This document shows, piece after piece, positions 1 to 6,163 of a stretch of 6,602 nt of DNA. Position 1 is the first letter of the stretch; the number at the start of each line of letters is the position of its first letter. Where the stretch lies: contig JBKBOJ010000109.1 of the NCBI GenBank assembly GCA_046294815.1, positions 1-6,602 of the forward strand, in the 5' to 3' direction. The position numbers and the translations under genes are program-made. Source of the DNA: Pelomonas sp046294815 (GTDB lineage: Bacteria; Pseudomonadota; Gammaproteobacteria; Burkholderiales; Burkholderiaceae_C). Below the pieces are notes generated by a model. It was not told the origin of the DNA. It did not search any database and saw only the letters and a list, made by a program, of their open reading frames with translations.

Positions 1-1
1 G

Positions 2-571
2 GCGGCGCCCAGCGCCAACCGCTTCGGCCGCGTCAGCCCGACGCGCGCCCACCATGTCGTCGAGGAGTTCGGCCCGGCGCTGATGGTGCTGGACGGCGGC
101 GCCTGCGAGGTGGGCATCGAGTCCAGCATCGTGGACTGCAGCCGTGCCCGAGCGGCACTGCTGCGCCCGGGCTTGCTGAGCCGCGCGCGCATCGAGGCGG
201 TGTTGGGCGAGCCGCTGGCCGAGCCGGATGCGGCCGCGCCCAAGGCCTCCGGCACGCTGGCCGCGCACTACGCGCCGCGCGCCCGCGTGCGGCTGCTGGC
301 GGCCGACGCGCTGGCTTTACGTCTGGCAACGGCCGCGGCCGGCGGGGCGCTGGAGGGGGTGGCGGTATATTCACGCGCCCGGCTGCCGGCGTGGCGCTGG
401 CAGCCCCTGCCGGCCGACCCGGCCGCCGCCGCCCACGAGTTGTTCGCGGTGCTGCGCGAGCTGGACGCGGCCGGTGCCACCGAAATCTGGGTCGAGGCGC
501 CGCCGCGCGACCCGGCCTGGGATGGCGTGCGCGACCGTCTCGGCCGGGCCGCCGCCGCCTTCACCGATTGA
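2..571 (+). CDS. sua5: L-threonylcarbamoyladenylate synthase, Sua5 type (5' truncated by window edge)
   Basis: The enzyme makes threonylcarbamoyl-AMP from threonine, bicarbonate and ATP, the first step of t6A modification of ANN-decoding tRNAs in the cytoplasm. Only the last 189 residues are in the window; the frame is already open at base 2 and the true start lies upstream. Visible residues 3-14 read PSANRFGRVSPT, the conserved SAN-containing nucleotide-site segment of YrdC/Sua5 proteins. These are followed by DGG (31-33) and VGIESSIVD (37-45), also typical of the YrdC domain. The HYAP motif at 89-92 lies in the linker that joins the YrdC domain to the C-terminal Sua5 domain, so this is the long Sua5 form and not the short TsaC/YrdC form. 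The C-terminal domain is alanine-rich and poorly conserved, as is usual. It ends in TGA 28 bp before the next gene on the same strand, so co-transcription is possible. The family call is firm; the choice of symbol (sua5, tsaC2, ywlC) is convention. Confidence 0.93.
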   Translation, partial: AAPSANRFGRVSPTRAHHVVEEFGPALMVLDGGACEVGIESSIVDCSRARAALLRPGLLSRARIEAVLGEPLAEPDAAAPKASGTLAAHYAPRARVRLLAADALALRLATAAAGGALEGVAVYSRARLPAWRWQPLPADPAAAAHELFAVLRELDAAGATEIWVEAPPRDPAWDGVRDRLGRAAAAFTD

Positions 572-599
572 ATTTGTTCCTGCCCCTGAGTTGATCGTC

Positions 600-1553
600 A
601 TGCAACGTGTTGTCTCCAAGAAAATCAAGCGCGGACTGGCTGCGCTGGCGGCTGCGGCGCTGATGGCCGGCTGTGGCGGCGGGGGCACCGCGCAGATCGA
701 GCCATTCGCGCCCACCCGCATCATTGCTTTCGGCGACGAGAGCGGTGCGCTGCTGCAGAGCGGCAAGAAGTACGGCATCAACGGCCTGAATGCCGACACG
801 CTGCAGGTGGACTGCCGGCTCAATCCGACCTGGACTCAGGTGCTGGCCAGCGGCTTCAGCTTCGTCTATCCGCAGTGCAACACCGACTTCGTCGCGCTGC
901 CGCAGGGCATCATGTATGCCGCAGCCGGCGCCAAGGTGGCCGACGTGCGCGACAAGATCGACCAGCACCTGGCCAACGACCGCTTCGGCCCGCGCGACCT
1001 GGTGGCCATCATGGTCGGCGTGAACGACATCCTGGAGCTCTACCAGGAGTTCCCGCGGCAGAGCAAGGATTCGCTGATCAACGAGGCCAAGGCGCGCGGC
1101 AAGCTGCTGGCGCAGCAGGTCAACCGCATCGCCAACGCCAACGGCCGCGTGATCATCGGCACCATCTTCGACGTGGGCCTGACGCCCTTCGGCCAGCGCG
1201 AGCGCCAGCAGCAGACGGACATCGACCGTGCCGCCTTCCTGGACGAGCTGAGCAATGCGTTCAACATCTCCATGCGGCTGAACCTGCTGAACGACGGCCG
1301 GCTGGTGGGCCTGGTGCTGGTGGACGAGACCATCCAGCAGATCACGCGCTTTCCGGCCGCCTTCGGCTATTCGGATGTGACCCAGGCCGCCTGCCGGGAC
1401 GACATCGCGCCGCAGGAGTGCACGGTCAACACGCTGAAGAGCGATGCCATCGTCTCGCAGTGGCTGTGGGCCGGCGACACGTTGCTGGGGCCCAGCGCGC
1501 AGCAGCGCATCGGCACGCTGGCGCTTAGCCGCGCCCGCAACAACCCGTTCTGA
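600..1553 (+). CDS. SGNH/GDSL-fold lipoprotein, probably catalytically degenerate
   Basis: This is a 317-residue exported lipoprotein. A basic N-terminus (KKIKRG, 7-12) is followed by an alanine/leucine segment and a lipobox ending LMAGC, with the lipidated cysteine at 25 and a glycine run after it, so membrane anchoring outside the cytoplasm is likely. SGNH-hydrolase landmarks are present: block I at IIAFGDES (41-48), a Gly-containing block II near YAAAGAKV (106-113), and block III GVND (140-143). Near the C-terminus, WLWAGDTLLGPSAQQRIG (288-305) sits where esterases of this fold carry Asp-x-x-His before a Pro. Here block I reads GDES rather than GDS[L], and the expected His position appears to be Leu 295. 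Enzyme activity is therefore doubtful. Four cysteines after the anchor (72, 93, 265, 274) could form disulfides. The ATG at 600 was chosen because it places the signal peptide at the N-terminus; longer same-frame reading runs into sua5. No good Shine-Dalgarno sequence is visible. The natural substrate is unknown. Confidence 0.85.
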   Translation: MQRVVSKKIKRGLAALAAAALMAGCGGGGTAQIEPFAPTRIIAFGDESGALLQSGKKYGINGLNADTLQVDCRLNPTWTQVLASGFSFVYPQCNTDFVALPQGIMYAAAGAKVADVRDKIDQHLANDRFGPRDLVAIMVGVNDILELYQEFPRQSKDSLINEAKARGKLLAQQVNRIANANGRVIIGTIFDVGLTPFGQRERQQQTDIDRAAFLDELSNAFNISMRLNLLNDGRLVGLVLVDETIQQITRFPAAFGYSDVTQAACRDDIAPQECTVNTLKSDAIVSQWLWAGDTLLGPSAQQRIGTLALSRARNNPF

Positions 1554-1568
1554 TCGGGCGGCGAGGCG

Positions 1569-3299
1569 TCAGGCGTTGGGCGAGCGCAGTTCGCGGCGCA
1601 GGATCTTGCCGACGTTGCTCTTGGGCAGGTCGTCCCGGAACTCGATGAACTTGGGCCGCTTGTAGGCCGTCAGCTGCTCGGCGCAGTAGGCGGCGAGGTC
1701 TTCCTCGGCCAGCGCCGGGTCGCTCTTGACGACGAACAGCTTGACCGCCTCGCCGGACTTGGCGTCCGGCACGCCCACCGCGGCGCACTCCAGCACGCCG
1801 GGGTGGAGGTTGACCACCTGTTCGATCTCGGTCGGGTAGACGTTGAAGCCGCTGACCAGGATCATGTCCTTCTTGCGGTCGACGATGCGCACATAGCCGC
1901 GTTCGTCCATGATGCCGATATCGCCGCTCTTGAAGAAGCCGTCGGCGGTCATGACGTTGGCGGTCTCGTCCGGGCGCTTCCAGTATCCGGCCATGACCTG
2001 CGGGCCGCGAATGCAGATCTCGCCGCGCTCGCCCAGCGGCAGGTCGCGGCCCTCGTCGTCGCGGATGGTGATCTCGGTGCCGGGGATGGGCAGGCCGATG
2101 CTGCCGTTGAAGGTGCGCAGGTCCAGCGGGTTGATGGTGGCTGCCGGCGAGGTTTCGGACAGGCCATAGCCCTCCACCACCGGGCAGCCGGTGACCTTCA
2201 GCCACTTCTCGGCGGTGGCCTGCTGCACGGCCATGCCGCCGCCGTTGGAGATCACCAGCTCGGAGAAGTCCAGCCGCGCGAAGCCGGGCTCGTTGGCCAG
2301 CGCGTTGAACAGCGTGTTGACGGCCGGGAAGATGTGGATGCGGTGGCCGCGCAAGGTCTCGATGAAGCCGGGGATGTCGCGCGGGTTGGGGATCAGGATG
2401 TTCAGGTGGCCCATGCGCGCGCCCAGCATGAAGCAGGCCGTCAGCGCGAAGATGTGATAGAGCGGCAGCGCGCAGACGTTGGTGAACTGCTTGTCCTGCG
2501 GGAGCTTGGCCAGCATGGGCTGGAACCAGGCCTCCACCTGCAGGATGTTGGCGACGATGTTCCGGTGCAGCAGCGTGGCGCCCTTGGAGACGCCGGTGGT
2601 GCCGCCGGTGTACTGCAAGAAGGCGACGTCGTCCGGTCCTAGTTCGGGCTTCTTCAGGTGCAGCCGCTCGCCATGGGCCAGCGCCTCGTTGAAGCGCACG
2701 ACCGTGCGGCCCTCGCCTAGAGCCAAGCGGAACTCCGGCACCATCTTCTTCAGGTGGCGCACCGCGAAGTTGATCAGCGGCCCCTTCCACCAGCTCAGCA
2801 GGTCGCCCATGGAGGCGAGCACGACATGCTTCACGTCGGTCTGCGTGATGACCTCGGCCAGCGTGTGGGCGAAGTTCTCCAGCACGATGATGGCGCGGGC
2901 GCCCGAGTCCTTGAGCTGGTGCTCCAACTCGCGCGGCGTGTACAGCGGGTTGACGTTCACGACGACGAAGCCCGCGCGCAGGATGGCCGCGATGGCCACG
3001 CCGTACTGCAGCAGGTTGGGCATCATGATGGCGACGCGGTCGCCCTGCTTGAGCCCCTGCGCCTGCAGCCAGGCGCCCAGCGCCTGCGACAGCTCGTCGA
3101 GCTGCGAGAAGCGCATGCGCTGGCCCATGCAGATGGCCGCGTCGCGCTGGGCGTATTTGCGGAAGGCCTCGTTCAGCAGGTCCACCAGCGAGCGGTAGAC
3201 GGTGGTATCGATCTGCGCAGGCACGCCGGCGGGATAGCTGGCCAGCCAGGGTTTGGCGCGGGATGTCACTTTGGGGACTTCGGCAAGGACGGCGGTCAT
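1569..3299 (-). CDS. fadD: Long-chain fatty acid--CoA ligase (acyl-CoA synthetase)
   Basis: The protein activates free long-chain fatty acids to acyl-CoA through an acyl-adenylate, feeding beta-oxidation or lipid synthesis at the inner face of the membrane. It is 576 residues, close to the usual size for FadD (about 560). The ANL-superfamily ATP-binding loop is YTGGTTGVSKG (230-240). A later core motif reads GYGLSETSP (377-385). The fatty-acyl-CoA synthetase signature runs from about 454 to 494 and includes SGDIGIMDERGYVRIVDRKK and FNVYP. The C-terminal catalytic lysine is in SNVGKILRRE (Lys 565). All hallmark residues are intact. The start at 3299 is preferred over an upstream in-frame ATG at 3350 because AAGAGG (3307-3312, complement) lies 7 nt before it and the extra 17 residues lack family character. 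The gene follows the FFLQELY protein gene on the same strand after 54 bp, probably in one operon. It converges on the SGNH lipoprotein gene, with 15 bp between their stop codons. Substrate chain length is inferred from the family. Confidence 0.96.
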   Translation of the reverse strand: MTAVLAEVPKVTSRAKPWLASYPAGVPAQIDTTVYRSLVDLLNEAFRKYAQRDAAICMGQRMRFSQLDELSQALGAWLQAQGLKQGDRVAIMMPNLLQYGVAIAAILRAGFVVVNVNPLYTPRELEHQLKDSGARAIIVLENFAHTLAEVITQTDVKHVVLASMGDLLSWWKGPLINFAVRHLKKMVPEFRLALGEGRTVVRFNEALAHGERLHLKKPELGPDDVAFLQYTGGTTGVSKGATLLHRNIVANILQVEAWFQPMLAKLPQDKQFTNVCALPLYHIFALTACFMLGARMGHLNILIPNPRDIPGFIETLRGHRIHIFPAVNTLFNALANEPGFARLDFSELVISNGGGMAVQQATAEKWLKVTGCPVVEGYGLSETSPAATINPLDLRTFNGSIGLPIPGTEITIRDDEGRDLPLGERGEICIRGPQVMAGYWKRPDETANVMTADGFFKSGDIGIMDERGYVRIVDRKKDMILVSGFNVYPTEIEQVVNLHPGVLECAAVGVPDAKSGEAVKLFVVKSDPALAEEDLAAYCAEQLTAYKRPKFIEFRDDLPKSNVGKILRRELRSPNA

Positions 3300-3306
3300 T
3301 GGCAGG

Positions 3307-3312
3307 CCTCTT
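3307..3312 (-). promoter_or_regulatory. Ribosome binding site deciding the fadD start
   Basis: On the complement strand AAGAGG lies 7 nt upstream of the ATG at 3299, a near-ideal Shine-Dalgarno sequence. It supports the shorter start over the ATG at 3350, which would begin 3 bp after the upstream gene's stop codon. Confidence 0.7.
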
Positions 3313-3353
3313 CGCGTGAAGTCTGGGATGGTGGTGGCGGGCCGGCCCACGGA

Positions 3354-4055
3354 CTAGGGGAGTTGCCCTAGGACCGCGGGATTTGCCTGAAACAAATCGC
3401 TGGCCAATGTGCTTTCGCGGTGTCGCACAGTGGACAGGAACTCGCTGGCGCCGCGCATCGCGCGGAAGGTGTCGAAGCCGCTTTCCAGGAAGGTCTGCAG
3501 GGTCCCCAGGCCGGCCATCTGGGCCGGGCCACGCATCAGCTTCAGCGACTGGCGCAGCAGGGGCTTGCGCGTGAGCTGGTCCAGCGATTCGCCGACCGCC
3601 ATCGTCAGCTCGATCTGCCGTGCGCGGGCCTCGGGCTCGCCGCAGGCGCGCCAGGCGATGGCGTAGTCGCGGGCCGCGATGTCGGGCGACAGCAGGTGCT
3701 CGGCCATGCGCGTGTCCAGCCGCTCGGACAGCGCATGCAGCTGCGCGAGCTTGGCCACCGTCTCCACGACCTCGCCGGGAAACAGCCGCGTCAGCGTCGG
3801 GATCACGCGGGCGAACTGCGCGTCGCGCTGGCGGTAGTCGCCGGGGCCGTAGAGCTCCTGCAGGAAGAATCGCGTCGCGGCCTCGTAGCGCGGGTGGGTC
3901 AGCAGGTCGGCGTAGGTGAGGGCAAAGCGGCGCTGCTGGTAGGCCTTCACGGCGTCGACGCGGGCGGCCAGCTCGCGGTCGGCCGCGCGGCGCGCGCGTT
4001 CGGCATCGACCTGGCGCATCAGGGCCAGCAGGGATTCGGCGCTCAGAGTGTCCAT
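3354..4055 (-). CDS. Conserved protein of unknown function with FFLxELY motif
   Basis: A 233-residue soluble protein of unknown function. It has no signal peptide and no obvious membrane segment, and it is rich in Ala, Arg, Leu and Glu, predicted mostly helical. Residues 63-70 read FFLQELYG, followed by PGDY. This matches, with Gln for Glu, the motif that names the 'FFLEELY motif protein' family recalled from proteobacterial annotation; the assignment is from memory and not searched. The N-terminal 35 residues are charged and could form a coiled coil. A second conserved-looking block is AEHLLSPDIAARDYAIAWRA (118-137). The gene sits 54 bp upstream of fadD on the same strand, so co-expression is likely and a link to fatty-acid use is possible but unproven. 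The ATG at 4055 has no nearby Shine-Dalgarno sequence; AGGAAGG on the complement is about 17 nt away, too far. A start at the internal Met 13 cannot be excluded. Confidence 0.8.
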   Translation of the reverse strand: MDTLSAESLLALMRQVDAERARRAADRELAARVDAVKAYQQRRFALTYADLLTHPRYEAATRFFLQELYGPGDYRQRDAQFARVIPTLTRLFPGEVVETVAKLAQLHALSERLDTRMAEHLLSPDIAARDYAIAWRACGEPEARARQIELTMAVGESLDQLTRKPLLRQSLKLMRGPAQMAGLGTLQTFLESGFDTFRAMRGASEFLSTVRHRESTLASDLFQANPAVLGQLP

Positions 4056-4090
4056 GGGTTGCGTCGATTCTGCCTTCCTACACTGGGCGC
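4056..4090. promoter_or_regulatory. 35-bp divergent intergenic region with -10-like hexamers
   Basis: This short gap must hold or border the start signals of two divergent genes. On the plus strand TACACT (4079-4084) matches four of six bases of the sigma70 -10 box and ends 6 nt before the ATG at 4091, which would give a leaderless or nearly leaderless transcript. On the minus strand CAGAAT (complement of 4067-4072) also matches four of six and lies 11 nt before the ATG at 4055. No convincing -35 boxes are visible at the usual spacing, so both calls are weak. Confidence 0.3.
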
Positions 4091-4954
4091 ATGAATGGGC
4101 GACTGCAACGCATTTGGGTCTTGATCAGGCTGGCGCTGGCCGGCGCCGTCGGCTGGCGCTTTGGCTGGGTCTGGGGCGCGCTGACGCTGGCGCTGCATGC
4201 GGCCATCCTGGCCGCCGGCTTCGTGCAGCTGCGCTGGGTGAACCGGCCGGCGCCGCGCTGGCGGCAGCTCTTGCGCGCGTGGGCTCGCGAGGTGGTGGCC
4301 AGCGAGCTGGCGTTTTCGTGGCGCCAGCCTTGGCGCGAGTGGGCCCAGCCCGACCACCTGCCTGCCGGTGCGACGCAGGGTGTGCTGCTGGTGCACGGCT
4401 ATGCCTGCAATCGCGGACGCTGGAACGGTTGGATGCGGCGGCTGCGCGCCCAGGGCGTGGCCTTTGTTGCGCCGTCGCTGGAGCCGGCCTTCGGCAGCAT
4501 CGACGACTATGCCGATGAGATCGAGGCCGGCGTGCAGCGGCTGAAGGCGCTTACCGGGCGCATGCCGGTGCTGTGCGCGCACAGCATGGGCGGGCTGGCG
4601 CTGCGGGCCTGGTGGCGGCGCTACGGCGGCGCGCACGAGGCGCCGCGGTCCATCACGCTGGGCTCTCCCCATCGTGGCACGCGCATGGCGGCGCTGGGCC
4701 TGGGGCAGAACGCGCGGCAGATGCGCCTGGGCAGCGCCTGGCTGGCGCAGCTGCCGGCGCTGCCGGACCTGGACGCCTTCTGGACGCCTTGCGACCAGAT
4801 CGTCAACCCGGCCGAGTCGGCGCTGCTGCCCGGCGCGCGGTCGCACCGCGTGGACGGCGTTGGCCACATGGGCCTGGTCCACTCGGCCCAGGCCTGGGCC
4901 TGCCTTCAGGCGGCGCTGACCGGCTCGTCCTTGAGCACGCCGCGGCGGATCTGA
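4091..4954 (+). CDS. Membrane-anchored alpha/beta hydrolase (lipase/esterase-like)
   Basis: A 287-residue putative serine hydrolase, probably acting on ester bonds of lipids or other acyl esters; the substrate is unknown. Residues about 10-45 are hydrophobic (tryptophan, leucine and alanine rich, with one charged break at Arg 23), suggesting one or two membrane segments and no cleavable signal. The hydrolase core begins with the oxyanion-hole motif LLVHGY (99-104). The nucleophile elbow is AHSMGG (163-168) with Ser 165. TLGSPHRGT (189-197) is typical of triacylglycerol-lipase-like proteins. Candidate acid and base residues are Asp 235 in TPCDQIVNP and His 259 in GVGHMG, giving a complete triad. 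The gene is divergent from the FFLQELY gene and overlaps the 3' end of hpd by 49 bp. The start was chosen as the first ATG giving the hydrophobic N-terminus; a Shine-Dalgarno sequence is absent. Proximity to fadD fits fatty-acid release followed by activation, but this is inference. Confidence 0.88.
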   Translation: MNGRLQRIWVLIRLALAGAVGWRFGWVWGALTLALHAAILAAGFVQLRWVNRPAPRWRQLLRAWAREVVASELAFSWRQPWREWAQPDHLPAGATQGVLLVHGYACNRGRWNGWMRRLRAQGVAFVAPSLEPAFGSIDDYADEIEAGVQRLKALTGRMPVLCAHSMGGLALRAWWRRYGGAHEAPRSITLGSPHRGTRMAALGLGQNARQMRLGSAWLAQLPALPDLDAFWTPCDQIVNPAESALLPGARSHRVDGVGHMGLVHSAQAWACLQAALTGSSLSTPRRI

Positions 4955-6045
4955 TCCAGCTCGATGCTCTCGAACAGCGCCTTGAAGTTGCCCTCGCCGA
5001 AACCCTCATTGCCCTTGCGCTGGATCAACTCGAAGAAGATCGGGCCGATGACTTCCTTCGTGAAGATCTGCAGCAGCAGCTCGTTGTCAGCGCCCAGATG
5101 GGTTGCGCCGTCGATGAGGATGCGCAGCCGGCGCAGATCCTCGACGCGCTCGCCGTGGCCGGGCAGGCGCTTGTCGATGAGGTCGAAGTAGGTGTCGATG
5201 GTGTCCTGGAACACCACGCCGCTGGCCTTCATGCCCTCCACCGTCTTGTAGATGTCCCTGGTGCCCAGCGCCACGTGCTGGATGCCCTCGCCGTGGTAGA
5301 GATCCAGGTACTCGGCGATTTGACTCTTGTCGTCGCTGCTCTCGTTGATGGGGATGCGGATCTTGCCGCAGGGGCTGGTCATGGCCTTGCTCTTCAGACC
5401 GGTCAGCTTGCCCTCGATGTCGAAGTAGCGCACCTCGCGGAAGTTGAAGAAGCGCTCGTAGAACTCCGCCCACTCCTTCATGCGGCCGCGGAAGACGTTG
5501 TGCGTCAGGTGGTCGATCTCGGTCAGGCCGTGGCCCACCGGGTTGGGGTCGACCGGCTGGCCGTTGGCGTCCAGCAGCGGCACGAAGTCGACGTCGTAGA
5601 TGGAGATGTTGCCGATGGCGCCGGGTTGGGCACCGCCCTTGCCGTGCCAGCGGTCGACGAAATAGATCAGCGAGTCGCCGATGCCCTTGATGGCTGGGAT
5701 GTTCAGCTCCATCGGGCCGGCCTTGTTGTCGAAGCCCCAGGCGCCCAGTTCTAGCGCGCGGCGGTAGGCGTGGGCCGCGTCCTGCACGCGCAGGGCGATG
5801 GCGCAGATGGACGGGCCGTGCAGGCGCGCGAAGCGCTGCGCGAACGAGTCGCTCTCGGCGTTGATGATGAAGTTGACGCCGCCCTGGCGGTAGAGCGTCA
5901 CGTTCTTGTGACGGTGCTTGGCGACCGCCTTGAAGCCCATGGTCTCGAACAGCGCGCCCAAAGCGGCCGGGTCGGGGGCCGCGAACTCGATGAATTCGAA
6001 GCCGTCCGTGCCCATGGGGTTGTCCCAGGGAGTGAATTTCGTCAT
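4906..6045 (-). CDS. hpd: 4-hydroxyphenylpyruvate dioxygenase
   Basis: A non-heme Fe(II) oxygenase that converts 4-hydroxyphenylpyruvate and O2 to homogentisate and CO2, the committed step of tyrosine (and phenylalanine) breakdown through the homogentisate pathway in the cytoplasm. The protein is 379 residues, slightly longer than the roughly 357 of the Pseudomonas enzyme. It has two vicinal-oxygen-chelate domains. The C-terminal domain carries the metal triad: His 179 in EIDHLTHNV, His 257 in GIQHVALGT and Glu 339 in GPIFFELIQRKG. The spacing agrees with the H161/H240/E322 set of the Pseudomonas enzyme. The conserved active-site-closing helix is GFGEGNFKALFESIE (348-362). The start at 6045 is supported by GGAGA (6051-6055, complement) 5 nt upstream; longer same-frame starts up to 6204 would run into the divergent regulator gene and lack family similarity. 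The 3' end overlaps the hydrolase gene. Control by the adjacent Lrp/AsnC protein is likely. Confidence 0.98.
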   Translation of the reverse strand: MTKFTPWDNPMGTDGFEFIEFAAPDPAALGALFETMGFKAVAKHRHKNVTLYRQGGVNFIINAESDSFAQRFARLHGPSICAIALRVQDAAHAYRRALELGAWGFDNKAGPMELNIPAIKGIGDSLIYFVDRWHGKGGAQPGAIGNISIYDVDFVPLLDANGQPVDPNPVGHGLTEIDHLTHNVFRGRMKEWAEFYERFFNFREVRYFDIEGKLTGLKSKAMTSPCGKIRIPINESSDDKSQIAEYLDLYHGEGIQHVALGTRDIYKTVEGMKASGVVFQDTIDTYFDLIDKRLPGHGERVEDLRRLRILIDGATHLGADNELLLQIFTKEVIGPIFFELIQRKGNEGFGEGNFKALFESIELDQIRRGVLKDEPVSAA

Positions 6046-6050
6046 TGCCG

Positions 6051-6055
6051 TCTCC
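6051..6055 (-). promoter_or_regulatory. Ribosome binding site of hpd
   Basis: GGAGA on the complement strand lies 5 nt before the hpd ATG at 6045. It fixes the start and excludes the longer upstream reading to 6204. Confidence 0.65.
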
Positions 6056-6113
6056 GACCAGTGATCTTGAAAGAAGAAATTTTGTGGCGCCAGTAGCGCA
6101 GGTTTCTTGCATT

Positions 6114-6128
6114 CTTCAGCGCATGAAG
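6114..6128. promoter_or_regulatory. 15-bp inverted repeat, candidate Lrp/AsnC operator
   Basis: CTTCA-GCGCA-TGAAG has perfect 5-bp arms around a 5-bp centre. Its length and symmetry match the 15-bp sites usual for Lrp/AsnC dimers, although the centre is GC-rich where the classical Lrp site is A/T-rich. It lies 36-50 bp upstream of the regulator ATG and about 70-80 bp upstream of hpd, a plausible place for autoregulation and control of hpd. A 5-bp arm can occur by chance, so this is a candidate only. Confidence 0.35.
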
Positions 6129-6163
6129 TGGCTGTGGCGCAGGAAAAATGCAGAATCGCTGCC

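Larger units (their letters stand above)
6046..6163. promoter_or_regulatory. Divergent hpd / Lrp-type regulator control region
   Basis: This 118-bp gap separates two divergent genes and is visibly richer in A/T than the flanking coding DNA, as in 6066-6084 and 6103-6117. It contains several repeats: TGTGGCGC at 6083-6090 and 6133-6140 (50 bp apart), GCGCAGG at 6096-6102 and 6137-6143 (41 bp apart, about four helical turns), and a 15-bp inverted repeat at 6114-6128. On the plus strand CAGAAT (6151-6156) is -10-like and ends 7 nt before the regulator's ATG. TTGAAA (6067-6072) resembles a -35 box but has no good partner. The region most likely holds both promoters and binding sites for the regulator; exact promoter positions cannot be fixed by eye. 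Confidence 0.55.

Noticed and set aside
228..599. Long upstream extension of the SGNH lipoprotein frame
   Set aside because: It lies out of frame within sua5, is Arg/Pro-rich, and would bury the clear signal peptide and lipobox that start at 600.
1554..1568. Terminator between the SGNH lipoprotein gene and fadD
   Set aside because: The gap is only 15 bp; I see no stable stem-loop followed by a T run on either strand.
1803..2642. 279-residue plus-strand frame opposite fadD
   Set aside because: Antisense shadow with Val/Asp/Gly/Leu/Ala bias, no start signal and no recognisable domain.
1525..2790. 421-residue open frame on the minus strand in another frame of fadD
   Set aside because: It is an Arg/Pro/Gly-rich out-of-frame shadow of fadD; the fadD frame carries the complete ANL signature.
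3300..3350. 17-residue N-terminal extension of fadD from the ATG at 3350
   Set aside because: The ATG at 3299 has a strong Shine-Dalgarno sequence at good spacing, and the extension has no family likeness.
4573..5754. 393-residue open frame on the plus strand, largely antisense to hpd
   Set aside because: hpd on the other strand is unmistakable with all metal ligands. The antisense product has a repetitive composition (runs of Val, Asp, Ala, His, Leu) typical of reversed high-GC coding DNA and no family motifs.
6067..6095. Classical sigma70 promoter starting at TTGAAA (6067-6072) for the regulator
   Set aside because: The -35 match is good, but the bases 17-18 nt downstream do not resemble a -10 box.
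5087..6112. 341-residue minus-strand frame inside hpd
   Set aside because: Out-of-frame shadow of hpd, Arg/Pro/Gly/His-rich and without motifs.
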